64,000 bases of DNA from Roseovarius sp. S88 (GCF_037023735.1 NZ_CP146069.1:3203501-3267500); one strand, 5' to 3'; shown: positions 1 through 9,097, numbered from the stretch's first letter. The notes: generated by a model not told the origin, from the letters alone. Translations and numbers: made by a program.

Positions 1-740
1 GCGCACACATCAAATTTACCGGTGCCGTCTTCTATGGTATAACGCAGGGTAAAGGGCGTCACGACAGGCCTCGGCGCGGAGATATCGAGCGCCAACCGCA
101 CCCCATCAGGCAAGCGCCGCGCCAGATCAGTTTCCAGCGTTGTTTTATCTTGTTCACTCTCCGCCATAGCCGTGACTTCGACCCGCGAGGCATCCACTGA
201 AATCTTGGCCCGTTCCAGATCATCCAATGACCGAACCGCATAATCGAGCGCATCCTGCCAAGTCTCGGGTTCTGGATAGTCCGCTGTCTCCAAAAGGTCG
301 GTGATCTCCTGATCCCCGGTGCGTCGCGCCACATCAAAGAGCAGGTCATCACGATCCATCGAAGCAGGGATCAACCCGATCAATGAGATGCCGCTGTCAT
401 TTCTCAAAATTTCCACGGAAAAGCGCGGTGGTTCGATACCTGCAGTGTCCTCGACCAGCATCTGGTCGATGATCCGGGCGGATTCCACGACACTTCCGGC
501 TATCGAGAGGGCCCGAAAGCGCGTCGCCTCGGACGGGGCAGTCCCTGCAAGATAGACCTGCAAGCCATCGGCATCGACCTCCGTCCAGACCATACCGTTT
601 TCATCGAGCGTATCGCGCACCGCATTGCGCGAATTCTCTTCTATGGCAGACACTGCGAACCGCGCGGCAAACAGACATAGAATAAACGCGACAGCGAAAA
701 TACCAGCTACCGAAAATACTGAAGACAGGCGCAGATTCAC
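1..740 (-). CDS. OmpA/BON-like envelope protein, N-terminal part (runs off the window)
   Basis: The frame reads without a stop from a GTG at 740 to the window edge, giving about 246 residues. A GGAAGGAAAAGGG ribosome-binding region lies just upstream. The N-terminus is a short basic stretch followed by one hydrophobic segment (about residues 8-25), consistent with a signal anchor. After it come two soluble stretches of the alternating kind seen in BON-type domains (for example 'VWTEVDADGLQVYLAGTAPS'). In Rhodobacteraceae a large OmpA-family protein with this kind of N-terminus commonly lies beside ubiA, and I infer identity from that; the OmpA domain itself would lie outside the window. The gene is read away from ubiA's 3' end with about 56 bp between them. 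Confidence 0.6.
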   Translation of the reverse strand, partial: MNLRLSSVFSVAGIFAVAFILCLFAARFAVSAIEENSRNAVRDTLDENGMVWTEVDADGLQVYLAGTAPSEATRFRALSIAGSVVESARIIDQMLVEDTAGIEPPRFSVEILRNDSGISLIGLIPASMDRDDLLFDVARRTGDQEITDLLETADYPEPETWQDALDYAVRSLDDLERAKISVDASRVEVTAMAESEQDKTTLETDLARRLPDGVRLALDISAPRPVVTPFTLRYTIEDGTGKFDVC

Positions 741-796
741 GAAACCACCCTTTTCCTTCCCGCGCCCTATTTAAGCGCCAGTATCCTCAAGTGCAA

Positions 797-1762
797 TCAA
801 ACGAAGAGCGCGATTGCAAAAAACGGCAGGGGAATTAGACCAGCATCCCGGTTTGACCGGAAGAGCCGAAGCAGCACGTCATCGTCATTGGGATCAAACC
901 GCTGCAGTTGCCAATGCATATGCCACCCGAATGCCCAGGATCCACACAGCGCCAAGAGCAGTGCGATGGGAGAGGCACCGACAACGGCCATGATGACTGC
1001 AAACACCTGCAAAATCACCGCAAGGATGAGAAACCGCAACAGCCAGGCAGGTGACTGTTCCCCAAAAAGCCGCGCTGTGGATTTCACCCCAATGAGCGCG
1101 TCATCTTCGGCATCCTGATGGGCGTAGATCGTATCGTAAAAAAGCGTCCACGAGATACCAGCCAGATAAAGGATCACCGCTGGCAGTTCGAGCTTTCCGC
1201 TATGCGCGGTCCAGGCCAGAAGCGCACCCCAGTTAAACGCAATCCCAAGAAACACCTGCGGCCACCATGTGAAGCGCTTGGCAAATGGATAAACTGCCAC
1301 GGGCAAGAGCGACAGCACACCCAATGCAATCGAAGCCCAGTTGAAGGTGATCAGAATACAAAACGCGATCAAGGCCTGCGCCACCAGCCAGGCAAGGGCC
1401 TGTTTCACGCTCACCTGGCCCGAGGGAATAGGCCGCGACGCCGTGCGCGCCACGCTGCCATCAATGTGACGGTCGGTGATGTCATTCCACGTGCACCCCG
1501 CCCCGCGCATCAGAAAGGCCCCAATCCCACAGCCCACAAAAATCCAAAGATCATGCCAACTCATCTGCCCGTCATGGATCATCGACAAGAGCAGCCCCCA
1601 CCAGCAGGGCAAGAGCAGCAACCATGTGCCAATCGGTCTGTCCGCCCGGGAAAGCCGCAGGTAAGGCCGCGCGGCAGAAGGCGCCAGCCGGTCCACCCAG
1701 TTGTCCTTGACAGCATCCGCTACCTGGCCTGTGGCCTCTGGCGTCTGGTTCTCACCGGTCAT
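797..1762 (-). CDS. ubiA: 4-hydroxybenzoate polyprenyltransferase
   Basis: 321 residues. Membrane enzyme that attaches the polyprenyl tail to 4-hydroxybenzoate in ubiquinone synthesis. Both Asp-rich prenyl-diphosphate/Mg sites are visible: NDITDRHID at residues 93-101 and DTIYAHQDAEDD at about 210-221, with many hydrophobic segments between and after them (about eight or nine expected for the family). Length is normal for the family. The ATG at 1762 lies only 11 bp from the ATG of the divergent rsmE at 1774, so at least one of the two promoters must lie inside the neighbouring coding sequence or one true start lies further in. Confidence 0.95.
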   Translation of the reverse strand: MTGENQTPEATGQVADAVKDNWVDRLAPSAARPYLRLSRADRPIGTWLLLLPCWWGLLLSMIHDGQMSWHDLWIFVGCGIGAFLMRGAGCTWNDITDRHIDGSVARTASRPIPSGQVSVKQALAWLVAQALIAFCILITFNWASIALGVLSLLPVAVYPFAKRFTWWPQVFLGIAFNWGALLAWTAHSGKLELPAVILYLAGISWTLFYDTIYAHQDAEDDALIGVKSTARLFGEQSPAWLLRFLILAVILQVFAVIMAVVGASPIALLLALCGSWAFGWHMHWQLQRFDPNDDDVLLRLFRSNRDAGLIPLPFFAIALFV

Positions 1763-1773
1763 ATGTTGGCCCC

Positions 1774-2511
1774 ATGCGCAACGCGAAGATCAGACTGTAT
1801 GTAGATCAGCCTTTGGGGCAAGGGCAATCCGTTCCGTTGGGAGGCGATCAGGCGCACTACCTCTTTAGTGTCATGCGGCTGGGTCTTGGCGACGTGGTAC
1901 TGGTGTTTGACGGTCATTCCGGCGAATGGCGCGCGACTGTGGCCGAGGCAGGCAAAAAGCGCGGTATTCTAACGGTCGAAGAACAAACCCGCCCACAACA
2001 AAACCCACCCGATCTCTGGCTATTGTTTGCCCCAATCAAAAAAGCCCGCACCGACTTCATCGTCGAAAAAGCTGCCGAGATGGGCGCGGCGCGCATCTGC
2101 CCAGTGCAGACCGAATTCACGAATTCCGAACGCATCCGACAGGATCGCCTTCAGGCACATGCCGTCGAAGCCGCCGAGCAATGCGGCGGCACCTACGTGC
2201 CCGAAGTGACAGCCCTGCAAAGACTCGACGCATTGCTCAACACATGGCCTGACGACCGCCAAATCCTGTTCTGTGACGAAGCGCTCGCTGGCCCATCCTT
2301 GGCTTTGATCAGCCTCGCCAAAAACGACAGCAGTGGCCCCTGGGCCATCCTCATCGGCCCCGAAGGCGGCTTTTCCGATGCCGAACGCCAACGCCTCGCC
2401 GCACTGCCCCAGGCCCACGCCATCAGCCTCGGCCCCCGCATCCTACGCGCCGACACCGCCGCCGTGGCCGCGCTGACGCTGTGGCAACAGACCTTTGGAG
2501 ATTGGCGATGA
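1774..2511 (+). CDS. rsmE: 16S rRNA (uracil(1498)-N3)-methyltransferase
   Basis: 245 residues. SPOUT-class enzyme that methylates U1498 of 16S rRNA with S-adenosylmethionine. The C-terminal knot signatures are clear: IGPEGGF at about 194-200 and LGPRILRADTAA at 219-230. The N-terminal PUA-like part carries the usual 'H-YLFSVMRLGLGD' stretch at 28-40. Length matches the family. The stop overlaps the start of the next gene (ATGA at 2508-2511), indicating translational coupling. Confidence 0.95.
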   Translation: MRNAKIRLYVDQPLGQGQSVPLGGDQAHYLFSVMRLGLGDVVLVFDGHSGEWRATVAEAGKKRGILTVEEQTRPQQNPPDLWLLFAPIKKARTDFIVEKAAEMGAARICPVQTEFTNSERIRQDRLQAHAVEAAEQCGGTYVPEVTALQRLDALLNTWPDDRQILFCDEALAGPSLALISLAKNDSSGPWAILIGPEGGFSDAERQRLAALPQAHAISLGPRILRADTAAVAALTLWQQTFGDWR

Positions 2512-3029
2512 GCTTCATCCGTCCCGAGGCAGCGGCCAACCTGTTCCGCTGGCGCGAAGCGCTTATTGGCCTTGCGGTGCTGGCACTGGGGGCTTGGTGG
2601 GCGTTGACCTTAAACGGCATTTTGTCATGGGTCGGCATGGCATTCTGCGTGGCCGGACTTGTGCTCACCGTCACCGGCTTGCAACGCGGGCGCTTCCGGT
2701 CCAACACCGGCGGTCCCGGCATTGTGCAAATCGACGAGGGCCGTGTCACGTATTTCGGCCCTCTCACCGGTGGCAGCATCGACCTGTCCGAGATGACCGA
2801 ACTGGCGCTTGACCCCACGGGGCAGCCCGCCCATTGGCGTCTCTCTCAACCTGGTCAACCACAGCTTTTCATACCTGTGTCCGCCACCGGCAATGACGCG
2901 CTGTTTGACGCCTTCTCATCCCTGCCGGGCCTGCGCAGCGAAACGCTGGTCGCGGCGGCGAACAACAAGTTAACCATCCCCACCCGCATCTGGGTACGAC
3001 ATGAAACACTGGCCAAGCTTAGAGGCTGA
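2508..3029 (+). CDS. Conserved hypothetical membrane protein
   Basis: 173 residues from the ATG that overlaps the rsmE stop. The first half holds a two-segment hydrophobic hairpin (roughly residues 15-55, around 'LIGLAVLALGAWWALTL' and 'WVGMAFCVAGLVLTVTG'). The rest is soluble, beginning with 'IVQIDEGRVTYFGPLTGGSI' and resembling a small beta-rich domain. I do not recognise an enzyme motif. The context (rsmE upstream, gshA about 460 bp downstream) is typical of alphaproteobacteria but does not define the job. Confidence 0.75.
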   Translation: MSFIRPEAAANLFRWREALIGLAVLALGAWWALTLNGILSWVGMAFCVAGLVLTVTGLQRGRFRSNTGGPGIVQIDEGRVTYFGPLTGGSIDLSEMTELALDPTGQPAHWRLSQPGQPQLFIPVSATGNDALFDAFSSLPGLRSETLVAAANNKLTIPTRIWVRHETLAKLRG

Positions 3030-3083
3030 GAAACGCGAAGCCTGTTTGCTTGGCCAACTGTCTGTGCATAGACAAAACAGGAG

Positions 3084-3287
3084 TTATTTCTTAATCTTCT
3101 GCCGTTCTGCGCGCGCTTTTGCACGGGCCGCTTTGCGTTGTTCTTCCAACTCTCTTTTTTTCCTGGGACTCAACCGATCTTCGGGATCAGGCCCGCCTCT
3201 TGCCAAAGCTGGCTGACTGAGCGCGACAGCCGCGCCTGCCACCAAACCAAATGAGAAAAACCCGCGGCGTGACATTGTCTTAGACAT
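3084..3287 (-). CDS. Small Tat-signal-bearing basic protein
   Basis: 67 residues from the ATG at 3287, chosen because AGGAG lies six bases upstream. The N-terminus is a twin-arginine-like signal (SRRGFFS at residues 6-12), then a hydrophobic stretch and ALA before a likely cleavage site near residue 30. The mature part is only about 37 residues, mostly Lys, Arg, Glu and Ala, and is predicted to form one charged helix. It has no recognisable family. It lies antisense between a membrane-protein gene and gshA. Confidence 0.6.
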   Translation of the reverse strand: MSKTMSRRGFFSFGLVAGAAVALSQPALARGGPDPEDRLSPRKKRELEEQRKAARAKARAERQKIKK

Positions 3288-3488
3288 TTCAAACTCCTGT
3301 GATTGATCTTCCAAAAACTGAAAGACATGTCAGCACGCACCTGACCAAGTTCCATATTTCTCACGCTTTGCTGTGATCTTGTTGATCACGCGTGAACACG
3401 ACCCACGCCCATGCAGAGCGGATTGACACTCCGTGCAATCCGCGCCACTTCTGGCCCTCAAAGTTGCGCCAAGCCAGGAGGCTTTCAG

Positions 3489-4859
3489 ATGTCTATCCCC
3501 CAATCCGGCGGCGGCCCGATTGAAAGCCACTCCCAACTGGCCGAATATCTCGAAAGCGGGTGCAAACCGCGCGAAGATTGGCGGATAGGTACCGAGCATG
3601 AAAAATTCGGCTACTGCAAAGACACTCTCAAGCCCATTCCCTATGCAGGTGAGCGCAGTGTTCTGGCCGTTCTTGAAGGTCTGCGCGATGGCCACGGCTG
3701 GGTCCCTTTGGAAGAGGGCGGCAACCTGATTGGCCTGACCAAAGACGGGGCCAACGTGTCTCTGGAACCGGGCGGCCAGCTTGAACTCAGCGGTGCACCG
3801 CTGGAAAGCATCCACCAGACCTGTGACGAGGTGAACCAGCATCTGGCCGACGTGAAAGACATTGCCGATAAGGTTGGTGTCGGGTTTATCGGTCTGGGGG
3901 CTGCGCCCATCTGGTCGCATGACGACATGCCGATGATGCCAAAGGGGCGCTACAAGCTGATGAAGTCCTACATGGATCAGGTCGGCACAATGGGCAAATC
4001 CATGATGTTCCGCACCTGCACTGTGCAGGTGAACCTAGATTTCTCATCCGAGGCCGACATGGTGCAAAAACTGCGCGTTGCGCTGGCTTTGCAACCCGTC
4101 GCCACAGCTCTTTTTGCCAACTCCCCTTTCTTTGACGGCAAACCCAATGGACACAAATCCTGGCGCGCCCGCGTCTGGCGTGATCTTGACGCGGATCGCA
4201 CCGGCATGCTGCCATTTGTCTTTGAGGACGGCTTTGGGTTCGAGGCCTGGGCGGATTATGCGCTCGATGTGCCGATGTATTTTGTCTACCGTGATGGCGA
4301 ATATGTCGACGCGCTCGGCCAATCTTTCCGCGATTTTCTTAAAGGTGAATTGCCGGCCTTACCTGGGCAGACACCGACCTTGTCGGATTGGGCCGACCAC
4401 CTGACAACTGCCTTCCCCGAAGCTCGGATCAAAAAATTCATGGAGATGCGTGGCGCAGATGGCGGCCCATGGCGCAGGCTCTGTGCGTTGCCCGCCTTCT
4501 GGGTCGGTCTGATGTATAACCAATCCGCGCTCGACGGTGCCTGGGATCTGGTAAAAGGATGGGACGCCGAGACCCGAGAAGCATTGCGCGTGGCAGCCAG
4601 TGAACAAGCGCTCGACGCACGCGTCGGCAAGATCAGCATGCATGACTTGGCCCGTGAAGTTCTGGACCTTTCAGAGGCGGGCCTCAAATCCCGCGCCATC
4701 GCCGGAGCTGGCGGGTTGGTGCCCGATGAGACGCATTTCCTTAATGCTTTGCGCGAAAGTGTCGAGACCGGTCAGGTTCCGGCCGATGAGCTTTTGACGA
4801 AGTACCATGGCGACTGGGAGGGCGACTTGACGAAGGTTTACGGCGAATTCAGCTACTAA
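3489..4859 (+). CDS. gshA: Glutamate-cysteine ligase
   Basis: 456 residues from the ATG at 3489, preceded by AGGAGG with suitable spacing. It catalyses the ATP-dependent joining of glutamate and cysteine, the first step of glutathione synthesis, in the cytosol. It belongs to the plant/alphaproteobacterial GCS2 type: WRIGTEHEKFGY near residues 35-46, 'EPGGQLELSGAPL' near 95-107, and the 'MMPKGRYKLM' and 'FRTCTVQVNLDFSSE' stretches are family hallmarks. Length is normal. It appears to be transcribed alone; its 3' end faces the minus-strand pyr operon. Confidence 0.95.
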   Translation: MSIPQSGGGPIESHSQLAEYLESGCKPREDWRIGTEHEKFGYCKDTLKPIPYAGERSVLAVLEGLRDGHGWVPLEEGGNLIGLTKDGANVSLEPGGQLELSGAPLESIHQTCDEVNQHLADVKDIADKVGVGFIGLGAAPIWSHDDMPMMPKGRYKLMKSYMDQVGTMGKSMMFRTCTVQVNLDFSSEADMVQKLRVALALQPVATALFANSPFFDGKPNGHKSWRARVWRDLDADRTGMLPFVFEDGFGFEAWADYALDVPMYFVYRDGEYVDALGQSFRDFLKGELPALPGQTPTLSDWADHLTTAFPEARIKKFMEMRGADGGPWRRLCALPAFWVGLMYNQSALDGAWDLVKGWDAETREALRVAASEQALDARVGKISMHDLAREVLDLSEAGLKSRAIAGAGGLVPDETHFLNALRESVETGQVPADELLTKYHGDWEGDLTKVYGEFSY

Positions 4860-4881
4860 AGTTCTGTATATTCCCGCTATT

Positions 4882-5139
4882 CTACATCCGACCCGACACC
4901 GTCAGGTTCAGCACAAAATCCACAACCTTCTGCTCTGGCATTTCGCACGGTTTTATCCGCGCACCAGACGCCAGGCGATATAGGTTCAGACTGATGTAAT
5001 CCGAACCGCCCAACTCTTCTGCGACCAGTTTCTGAACTGACCCGGAAACCTGTCGCGTAACCACGTATCGCCGCCCGTGAGACTGCCCTGCGAAAACCCC
5101 TTTCGGAAGGGCGTCAAATGCATCCAGAAAAGCCTGCAT
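4882..5139 (-). CDS. Conserved hypothetical protein, last gene of the pyr/plsY operon
   Basis: 85 residues. The ATG at 5139 overlaps the plsY stop (ATGA), so it is translated as part of that operon. No signal peptide or membrane segment is visible. The sequence 'GSDYISLNLYRLASGARIKP' followed by 'KVVDFVLNLTV' suggests a small mixed alpha/beta protein. I do not recognise a family. An overlapping longer frame runs upstream through plsY, but its residues look like out-of-frame translation. Confidence 0.65.
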   Translation of the reverse strand: MQAFLDAFDALPKGVFAGQSHGRRYVVTRQVSGSVQKLVAEELGGSDYISLNLYRLASGARIKPCEMPEQKVVDFVLNLTVSGRM

Positions 5140-5744
5140 CAGCTTTCGCCGATCTTGGGCTCCGCCCCTTTGCGGATGCGCAGGATGTTCTGCCAATGTC
5201 GCGCAAAGATCAGCAAGGTTAGGATCGCACCGAGGATCAGCATTTCTTTGTACCCCAAAAGTACGACCCATATGGTTGACAGAGCCGCCGAGTATATCGC
5301 CGCCAACGAACTGATCCGCGTCGCCACAGCTGCAAAAAGCCACGTCGCACAGCACGCAATGCCAACCGGCCAAGCCAGCGCCAGCATCAGCCCGAGGAAT
5401 GTCGCAACCCCTTTGCCGCCGCGAAACTTGAGCCAAACCGGAAAGCAATGCCCAAGAAACGCGGTGAGGGCCGCCACTTGGGCGGCATCTTCCCCCGCAA
5501 GCAAACGCGCCAGCAAAACCGCAACAGCGCCCTTGGCCCCATCCAGCAAAACAGTCAAAGCCGCCGCAGCTTTGTTCCCGGTGCGCAGAACATTTGTGGC
5601 CCCGATATTGCCCGATCCGACCTGCCGAAGGTCGCCCAGGTTCATCACCCGAGCCAAGACCATGCCAAACGGGATTGAGCCGAGCAGATACCCAATCACA
5701 CCCCACAAAACCAACATCGGCGTGGATGAAAGGAGCTCAGGCAT
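5139..5744 (-). CDS. plsY: Glycerol-3-phosphate acyltransferase (acyl-phosphate dependent)
   Basis: 201 residues from the ATG at 5744, which overlaps the end of pyrC' by 8 bp. Integral membrane enzyme that moves an acyl group from acyl-phosphate to glycerol-3-phosphate in phospholipid synthesis. The three PlsY motifs are present: GSIPFG at 22-27, GSGNIGATN at 43-51 and the 'KFRGGKGVAT' loop. About five hydrophobic segments fit the family. A start further upstream would add 24 polar residues inside pyrC' and is unlikely. Confidence 0.95.
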   Translation of the reverse strand: MPELLSSTPMLVLWGVIGYLLGSIPFGMVLARVMNLGDLRQVGSGNIGATNVLRTGNKAAAALTVLLDGAKGAVAVLLARLLAGEDAAQVAALTAFLGHCFPVWLKFRGGKGVATFLGLMLALAWPVGIACCATWLFAAVATRISSLAAIYSAALSTIWVVLLGYKEMLILGAILTLLIFARHWQNILRIRKGAEPKIGES

Positions 5745-7019
5745 CTGTCTTCTCGTAAACTGCGCGACCCGCCACATAGGTCGCGAGAACCTTACCCTGC
5801 ATCCTTTGCCCGTCAAACGGCGTATTCTTCGATTTTGATTTCAAAGCCCAGCGATCGAGCACAAAAGGCACATCCGGGTCAAACAGGATCAGGTCCGCAG
5901 GCGCGCCCTTGGCCATTCGGCCACAAGACAGACCCAAACGCCTTGCCGGGTTGAGAGACAAAGCGCGGAACAAGGTTGGAAGGTCCAGATCGCCAGAATG
6001 CACCAGTCTCAACGCCGCTGGCAAAAGTGTCTCAAGCCCCACCGCCCCGCTGGCCGCCTCTTCAAACGGCAAACGCTTGGACTCTTCATCCTGCGGCGTG
6101 TGCATGGAACTCAGCGTATCAATCAGACCCTCGCTGAGCGCCCGTACCACAGCCATGCGATCTTCCTCTGAGCGCAAAGGCGGCTTGACCTTAAAGAAGG
6201 TCCGGTAATCGGCAACATCCAGTTCATTCAGCGTCAGGTGATGGATCGACGTGCCCGCCGTGATGTCCAAACCCTCGTCCCGCGCACGTCGCAGCGGTTC
6301 AAGTGCCTGTGCAGTGGTGATCTGATCCACATGATAGCGCGCGCCTGTCATGCCAATTATGGCAATGTCGCGCTCCAGTCCCATGCGCTCGGCGACAGGG
6401 GAGACCGCAGGCAAGCCCCGCAGCGAGGCAAACTTGCCCGACGTGGCCGCAGCACCGGCGCTCAACACAGGCTCCTGCACGTGCCCAATGACCAAAGCCC
6501 CCAAAGACCGCGCATAGCTGAGCGCGCGGCCAAACACCTTGGCGTCCTGCACCACATGATCGCAATCAGTAAACGCAATGGCCCCGGCATCCATCAGAAA
6601 GCCGATCTCGGTCATCTCCCGGCCTTCGCGCCCCTTGGTGAGGGCCGCCATCGGCAAAACGTTGACTGGGGCTGCTGCGTTGGCCCGGCGCGCGACAAAT
6701 TCAAGCGCCTCGGGATTATCTGTTGCAGGCACCGTGTCGGGCCGCGTGACCATCGTGGTCACACCCCCGCCGCTGCCGCAGCACCGGCAGACCGATAACT
6801 TTCTTTGTGGCGCTCGCCGGGTTCGCAGACCTTCACGCCGATATCGACAATCCCCGGCGCAAGGCACTTGCCCCCACAATCAACAACCTGCGCCTTGGGG
6901 TCTGGATTGCCCGACGCGACCACGTCCTGGATCACGCCCCTGTCGACCAGAACTGCCCCTGTCGCGTCAGTCCCCGCATCTGGATCAATCAGCCTGGCAT
7001 TGGTGAAAAGCGTACTCAT
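5737..7019 (-). pseudogene. pyrC: Dihydroorotase-like PyrC' (non-catalytic type), interrupted by a one-base frameshift
   Basis: Two frames together give a full-length protein of about 427 residues. The start is the ATG at 7019 (overlapping the previous stop), reading 'MSTLFTNARLIDP' onward to a premature TGA at 6759. The remainder, from 'GGVTTMVTRPDT' to the stop at 5737, is in the next frame. The break is in a run of five G on the minus strand near 6766-6770; six G would restore the frame. The 1283-nt length is one short of a multiple of three. The protein is also of the PyrC' type: the metal-binding HxH is replaced by 'GVKV' and the catalytic Asp of 'TDHAPH' by Met ('SSMHTPQ'). PyrC' proteins are known to support PyrB structurally, which fits the operon with pyrB. 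Real mutation and sequencing error cannot be told apart here. Confidence 0.85.
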
Positions 7020-7462
7020 GTTCGGGTTCCCATCACGGCCTCGATCCGCTGTCGCGTCGCATCGCGGTCCTTTTGATACTTCATCAGGTGTTTGTCCCCA
7101 CCCTTGGTCACGACCTGCACCGCAGAGCCCAGAACCCTGAGCTCTGCAATATCGCCCAGCGCCACATCCTTGCCCAAGGGGCCCAGCAACCGGCGGTCGG
7201 TCAGATCCCACCGTGCCTTCAACTCATCCGAGGCCAGATAGCCCGCGCGCACCGCAATCGCCGCAAGCCCGCCCACGGCCCCAGTCCAGACATGCGGATT
7301 GCCCAAAAGCCAAAGCGCCACCATCCCAAGGGCCATCGCCCCTGCGGTCAACCAGGCATGGTCACGCCAATAGGTACCCCGGTCCGCATAGAAACTGTGC
7401 TGCACGGTTTCCCCTTCCTGCAACGCGGCTGTGGGGGTCATGACAGTATAGGCTTCAGTCAT
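7016..7462 (-). CDS. Small membrane protein with PH-like C-terminus
   Basis: 148 residues from the ATG at 7462, which overlaps the stop of the gene before it; its own stop overlaps the pyrC' ATG. Two hydrophobic segments at about 37-52 and 58-75 are followed by a soluble part with 'WDLTDRRLLGPLGKDVALGD'. That layout matches the YdbS/bacterial-PH style of small membrane proteins, though I cannot confirm the family. Its place between pyrB and pyrC' is known in Rhodobacteraceae, but no role in pyrimidine synthesis is evident. Confidence 0.65.
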   Translation of the reverse strand: MTEAYTVMTPTAALQEGETVQHSFYADRGTYWRDHAWLTAGAMALGMVALWLLGNPHVWTGAVGGLAAIAVRAGYLASDELKARWDLTDRRLLGPLGKDVALGDIAELRVLGSAVQVVTKGGDKHLMKYQKDRDATRQRIEAVMGTRT

Positions 7463-8025
7463 GACGCTACCCAAATAACCACGGCGGTCAGGGCAAACAG
7501 CACCAAAAGAGCCACCATGGCCACCCGTCCCGACATGGCCGCGTCCGAGGGGCGCGACTTCGCCTCGGGCGTCACGTCGCCTTGCGCGGCAACAGATGTG
7601 ATCGGCTCGAACGTCATCGGGGGACGATCCTCTACGAAGGTCCCGACCCACCGCAGTGGAGATGTGGGGCGAAGCGTGACTTCAAACCCGCCAAGCGCAT
7701 TGGAATAGACAAAAAGAACCAAGCCCTTGATCGCATCAAGTTGCGCCTGGTGCGGAGTTACATCTTCTTCAGAGATACCAAGCCCCTCGATCATGTATCC
7801 GGCTAGGCCAAGCTCATCGAGATCCCGCACATCGAAAAGCTCAATGAAATCTGAGTCGAGATACTCAACCCCCAGCGCGTCACGCAATGGCCAAGGCGGA
7901 TCATCAGCATCAGCCGCCCAATCCGGCTCAGCCGACATCTTGTTTGGCCCTTCGGCATCAGTGTCCACAATGAAAAGCCGCACGATGCCGCGCTCGTTTT
8001 TTTTGGCATGAAGCGCTTCTGTCAC
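7459..8025 (-). CDS. Hypothetical tail-anchored protein
   Basis: 188 residues from a GTG at 8025 that overlaps the pyrB stop (GTGA). The N-terminal 130 residues are acidic and soluble; a Pro/Thr/Ser-rich stretch follows, and the last 20 residues are strongly hydrophobic (around '[18 protein letters not shown]'), so it looks C-terminally membrane-anchored. No known domain recognised. The overlaps on both sides show it is co-translated with pyrB and the next membrane-protein gene. Confidence 0.65.
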   Translation of the reverse strand: MTEALHAKKNERGIVRLFIVDTDAEGPNKMSAEPDWAADADDPPWPLRDALGVEYLDSDFIELFDVRDLDELGLAGYMIEGLGISEEDVTPHQAQLDAIKGLVLFVYSNALGGFEVTLRPTSPLRWVGTFVEDRPPMTFEPITSVAAQGDVTPEAKSRPSDAAMSGRVAMVALLVLFALTAVVIWVAS

Positions 8026-8972
8026 GCCAGCACCTCTTTGGGCCGCGCCCTCAGGTTTCGCGCCAGAAGATCCATCGCCGCCATGCGCACCGCGACACCC
8101 ATCTCGACCTGCTCCTGAATGACCGAACGGTTGATGTCATCGGCAATCTCGCCGTCAATCTCAACACCGCGGTTCATCGGCCCAGGATGCATGACAATCG
8201 CATCGGGCTTGGCATGGCTCAGTTTTTCGGCATCCAGACCAAAGCGGTGATAGTATTCACGCTCAGATGGAATGAACCCGCCATCCATCCGCTCGCGCTG
8301 AAGGCGCAGCATCATGACGACATCAACGTCTTTGAGGCCTTCGCGCATCGATTCGTAGACCTCGACGCCAAACTCCCCAATTCCAGACGGCATCAATGTC
8401 GATGGCCCCACCAGCCGCACCCGGTTCTCCATCTTGCCCAGCAAGAGGATGTTCGACCGCGCCACACGGCTGTGCGCAATATCCCCGCAAATCGCGATAT
8501 TGAGCCGGTGCAAACGCCCCTTGGCCCGACGAATGGTCAGCGCATCCAGCAAAGCCTGGGTGGGATGCTCATGCCGCCCATCACCGGCATTGAGAACCGC
8601 GCATTTCACCTTTTGCGCAAGCAGGTTCACTGCGCCTGATTGAGGATGCCGCACCACGAGAAGATCAGGATGCATCGCATTCAGCGTCATCGCTGTATCA
8701 ATCAGTGTCTCACCTTTTTTGATCGAACTGGCCTGCATGGCCATATTCATCACATCCGCCCCAAGCCGCTTGCCCGCAATCTCGAAACTCGCCTGCGTGC
8801 GAGTGGAGTTTTCAAAGAACATATTGATCTGCGTGAGACCCGCCAGCGCATCCCCGTGCTTCACCTCACGGCGGTTAAGCTTCACATATTGCTCGGCCAG
8901 ATCGAGAATGGCGTTGATATCATCCGGGGAGAGGGGTTCGATCCCCAAAAGGTGCGAGTGCGAAAAGGCCAT
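8022..8972 (-). CDS. pyrB: Aspartate carbamoyltransferase catalytic subunit
   Basis: 316 residues from the ATG at 8972, with CGGAG about seven bases upstream. It condenses carbamoyl phosphate with aspartate in de novo pyrimidine synthesis. Signatures include the carbamoyl-phosphate loop STRT at 56-59, '[14 protein letters not shown]' in the middle and '[11 protein letters not shown]' near the C-terminus. Length is normal. The open frame continues far upstream without a good start and with non-protein-like composition. No pyrI lies nearby, so partnership with the PyrC' in the same operon is likely. Confidence 0.96.
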   Translation of the reverse strand: MAFSHSHLLGIEPLSPDDINAILDLAEQYVKLNRREVKHGDALAGLTQINMFFENSTRTQASFEIAGKRLGADVMNMAMQASSIKKGETLIDTAMTLNAMHPDLLVVRHPQSGAVNLLAQKVKCAVLNAGDGRHEHPTQALLDALTIRRAKGRLHRLNIAICGDIAHSRVARSNILLLGKMENRVRLVGPSTLMPSGIGEFGVEVYESMREGLKDVDVVMMLRLQRERMDGGFIPSEREYYHRFGLDAEKLSHAKPDAIVMHPGPMNRGVEIDGEIADDINRSVIQEQVEMGVAVRMAAMDLLARNLRARPKEVLA

Positions 8973-9041
8973 CAAGCGCTCCGTTCCGGAATTTTTGCGC
9001 TTATAAAGGTGGTCAGGGGCCGAGGGCAAGGGGGCGCACAG

Positions 9042-9097
9042 ACCGATGCGCGCACCGACGTGATACCGACGCAATACCGACGTGATACCGACGTGCC
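9042..9097 (+). repeat. Tandem 11-bp iterons (ACCGACGTGAT), array A
   Basis: Four consecutive 11-bp units at 9054-9097 (ACCGACGTGAT, ACCGACGCAAT, ACCGACGTGAT, ACCGACGTGCC) follow one degenerate 12-bp unit at 9042-9053, and 'AAATC' follows the last unit. The same arrangement occurs at 31392-31452. An 11-bp period places each core on about the same face of the helix. The array lies between the divergent starts of pyrB (8972) and the DNA glycosylase gene (9144). Function unknown. Confidence 0.85.

Noticed and set aside
5140..5706. Upstream extension of the 85-residue gene through plsY in another frame
   Set aside because: The extension overlaps the well-supported plsY and lacks any conserved feature; the start at 5139 with the ATGA overlap is better.
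5077..5838. Long plus-strand open frame (253 codons) opposite plsY
   Set aside because: plsY on the minus strand has all family motifs; the opposite frame has non-protein-like composition and no good start.
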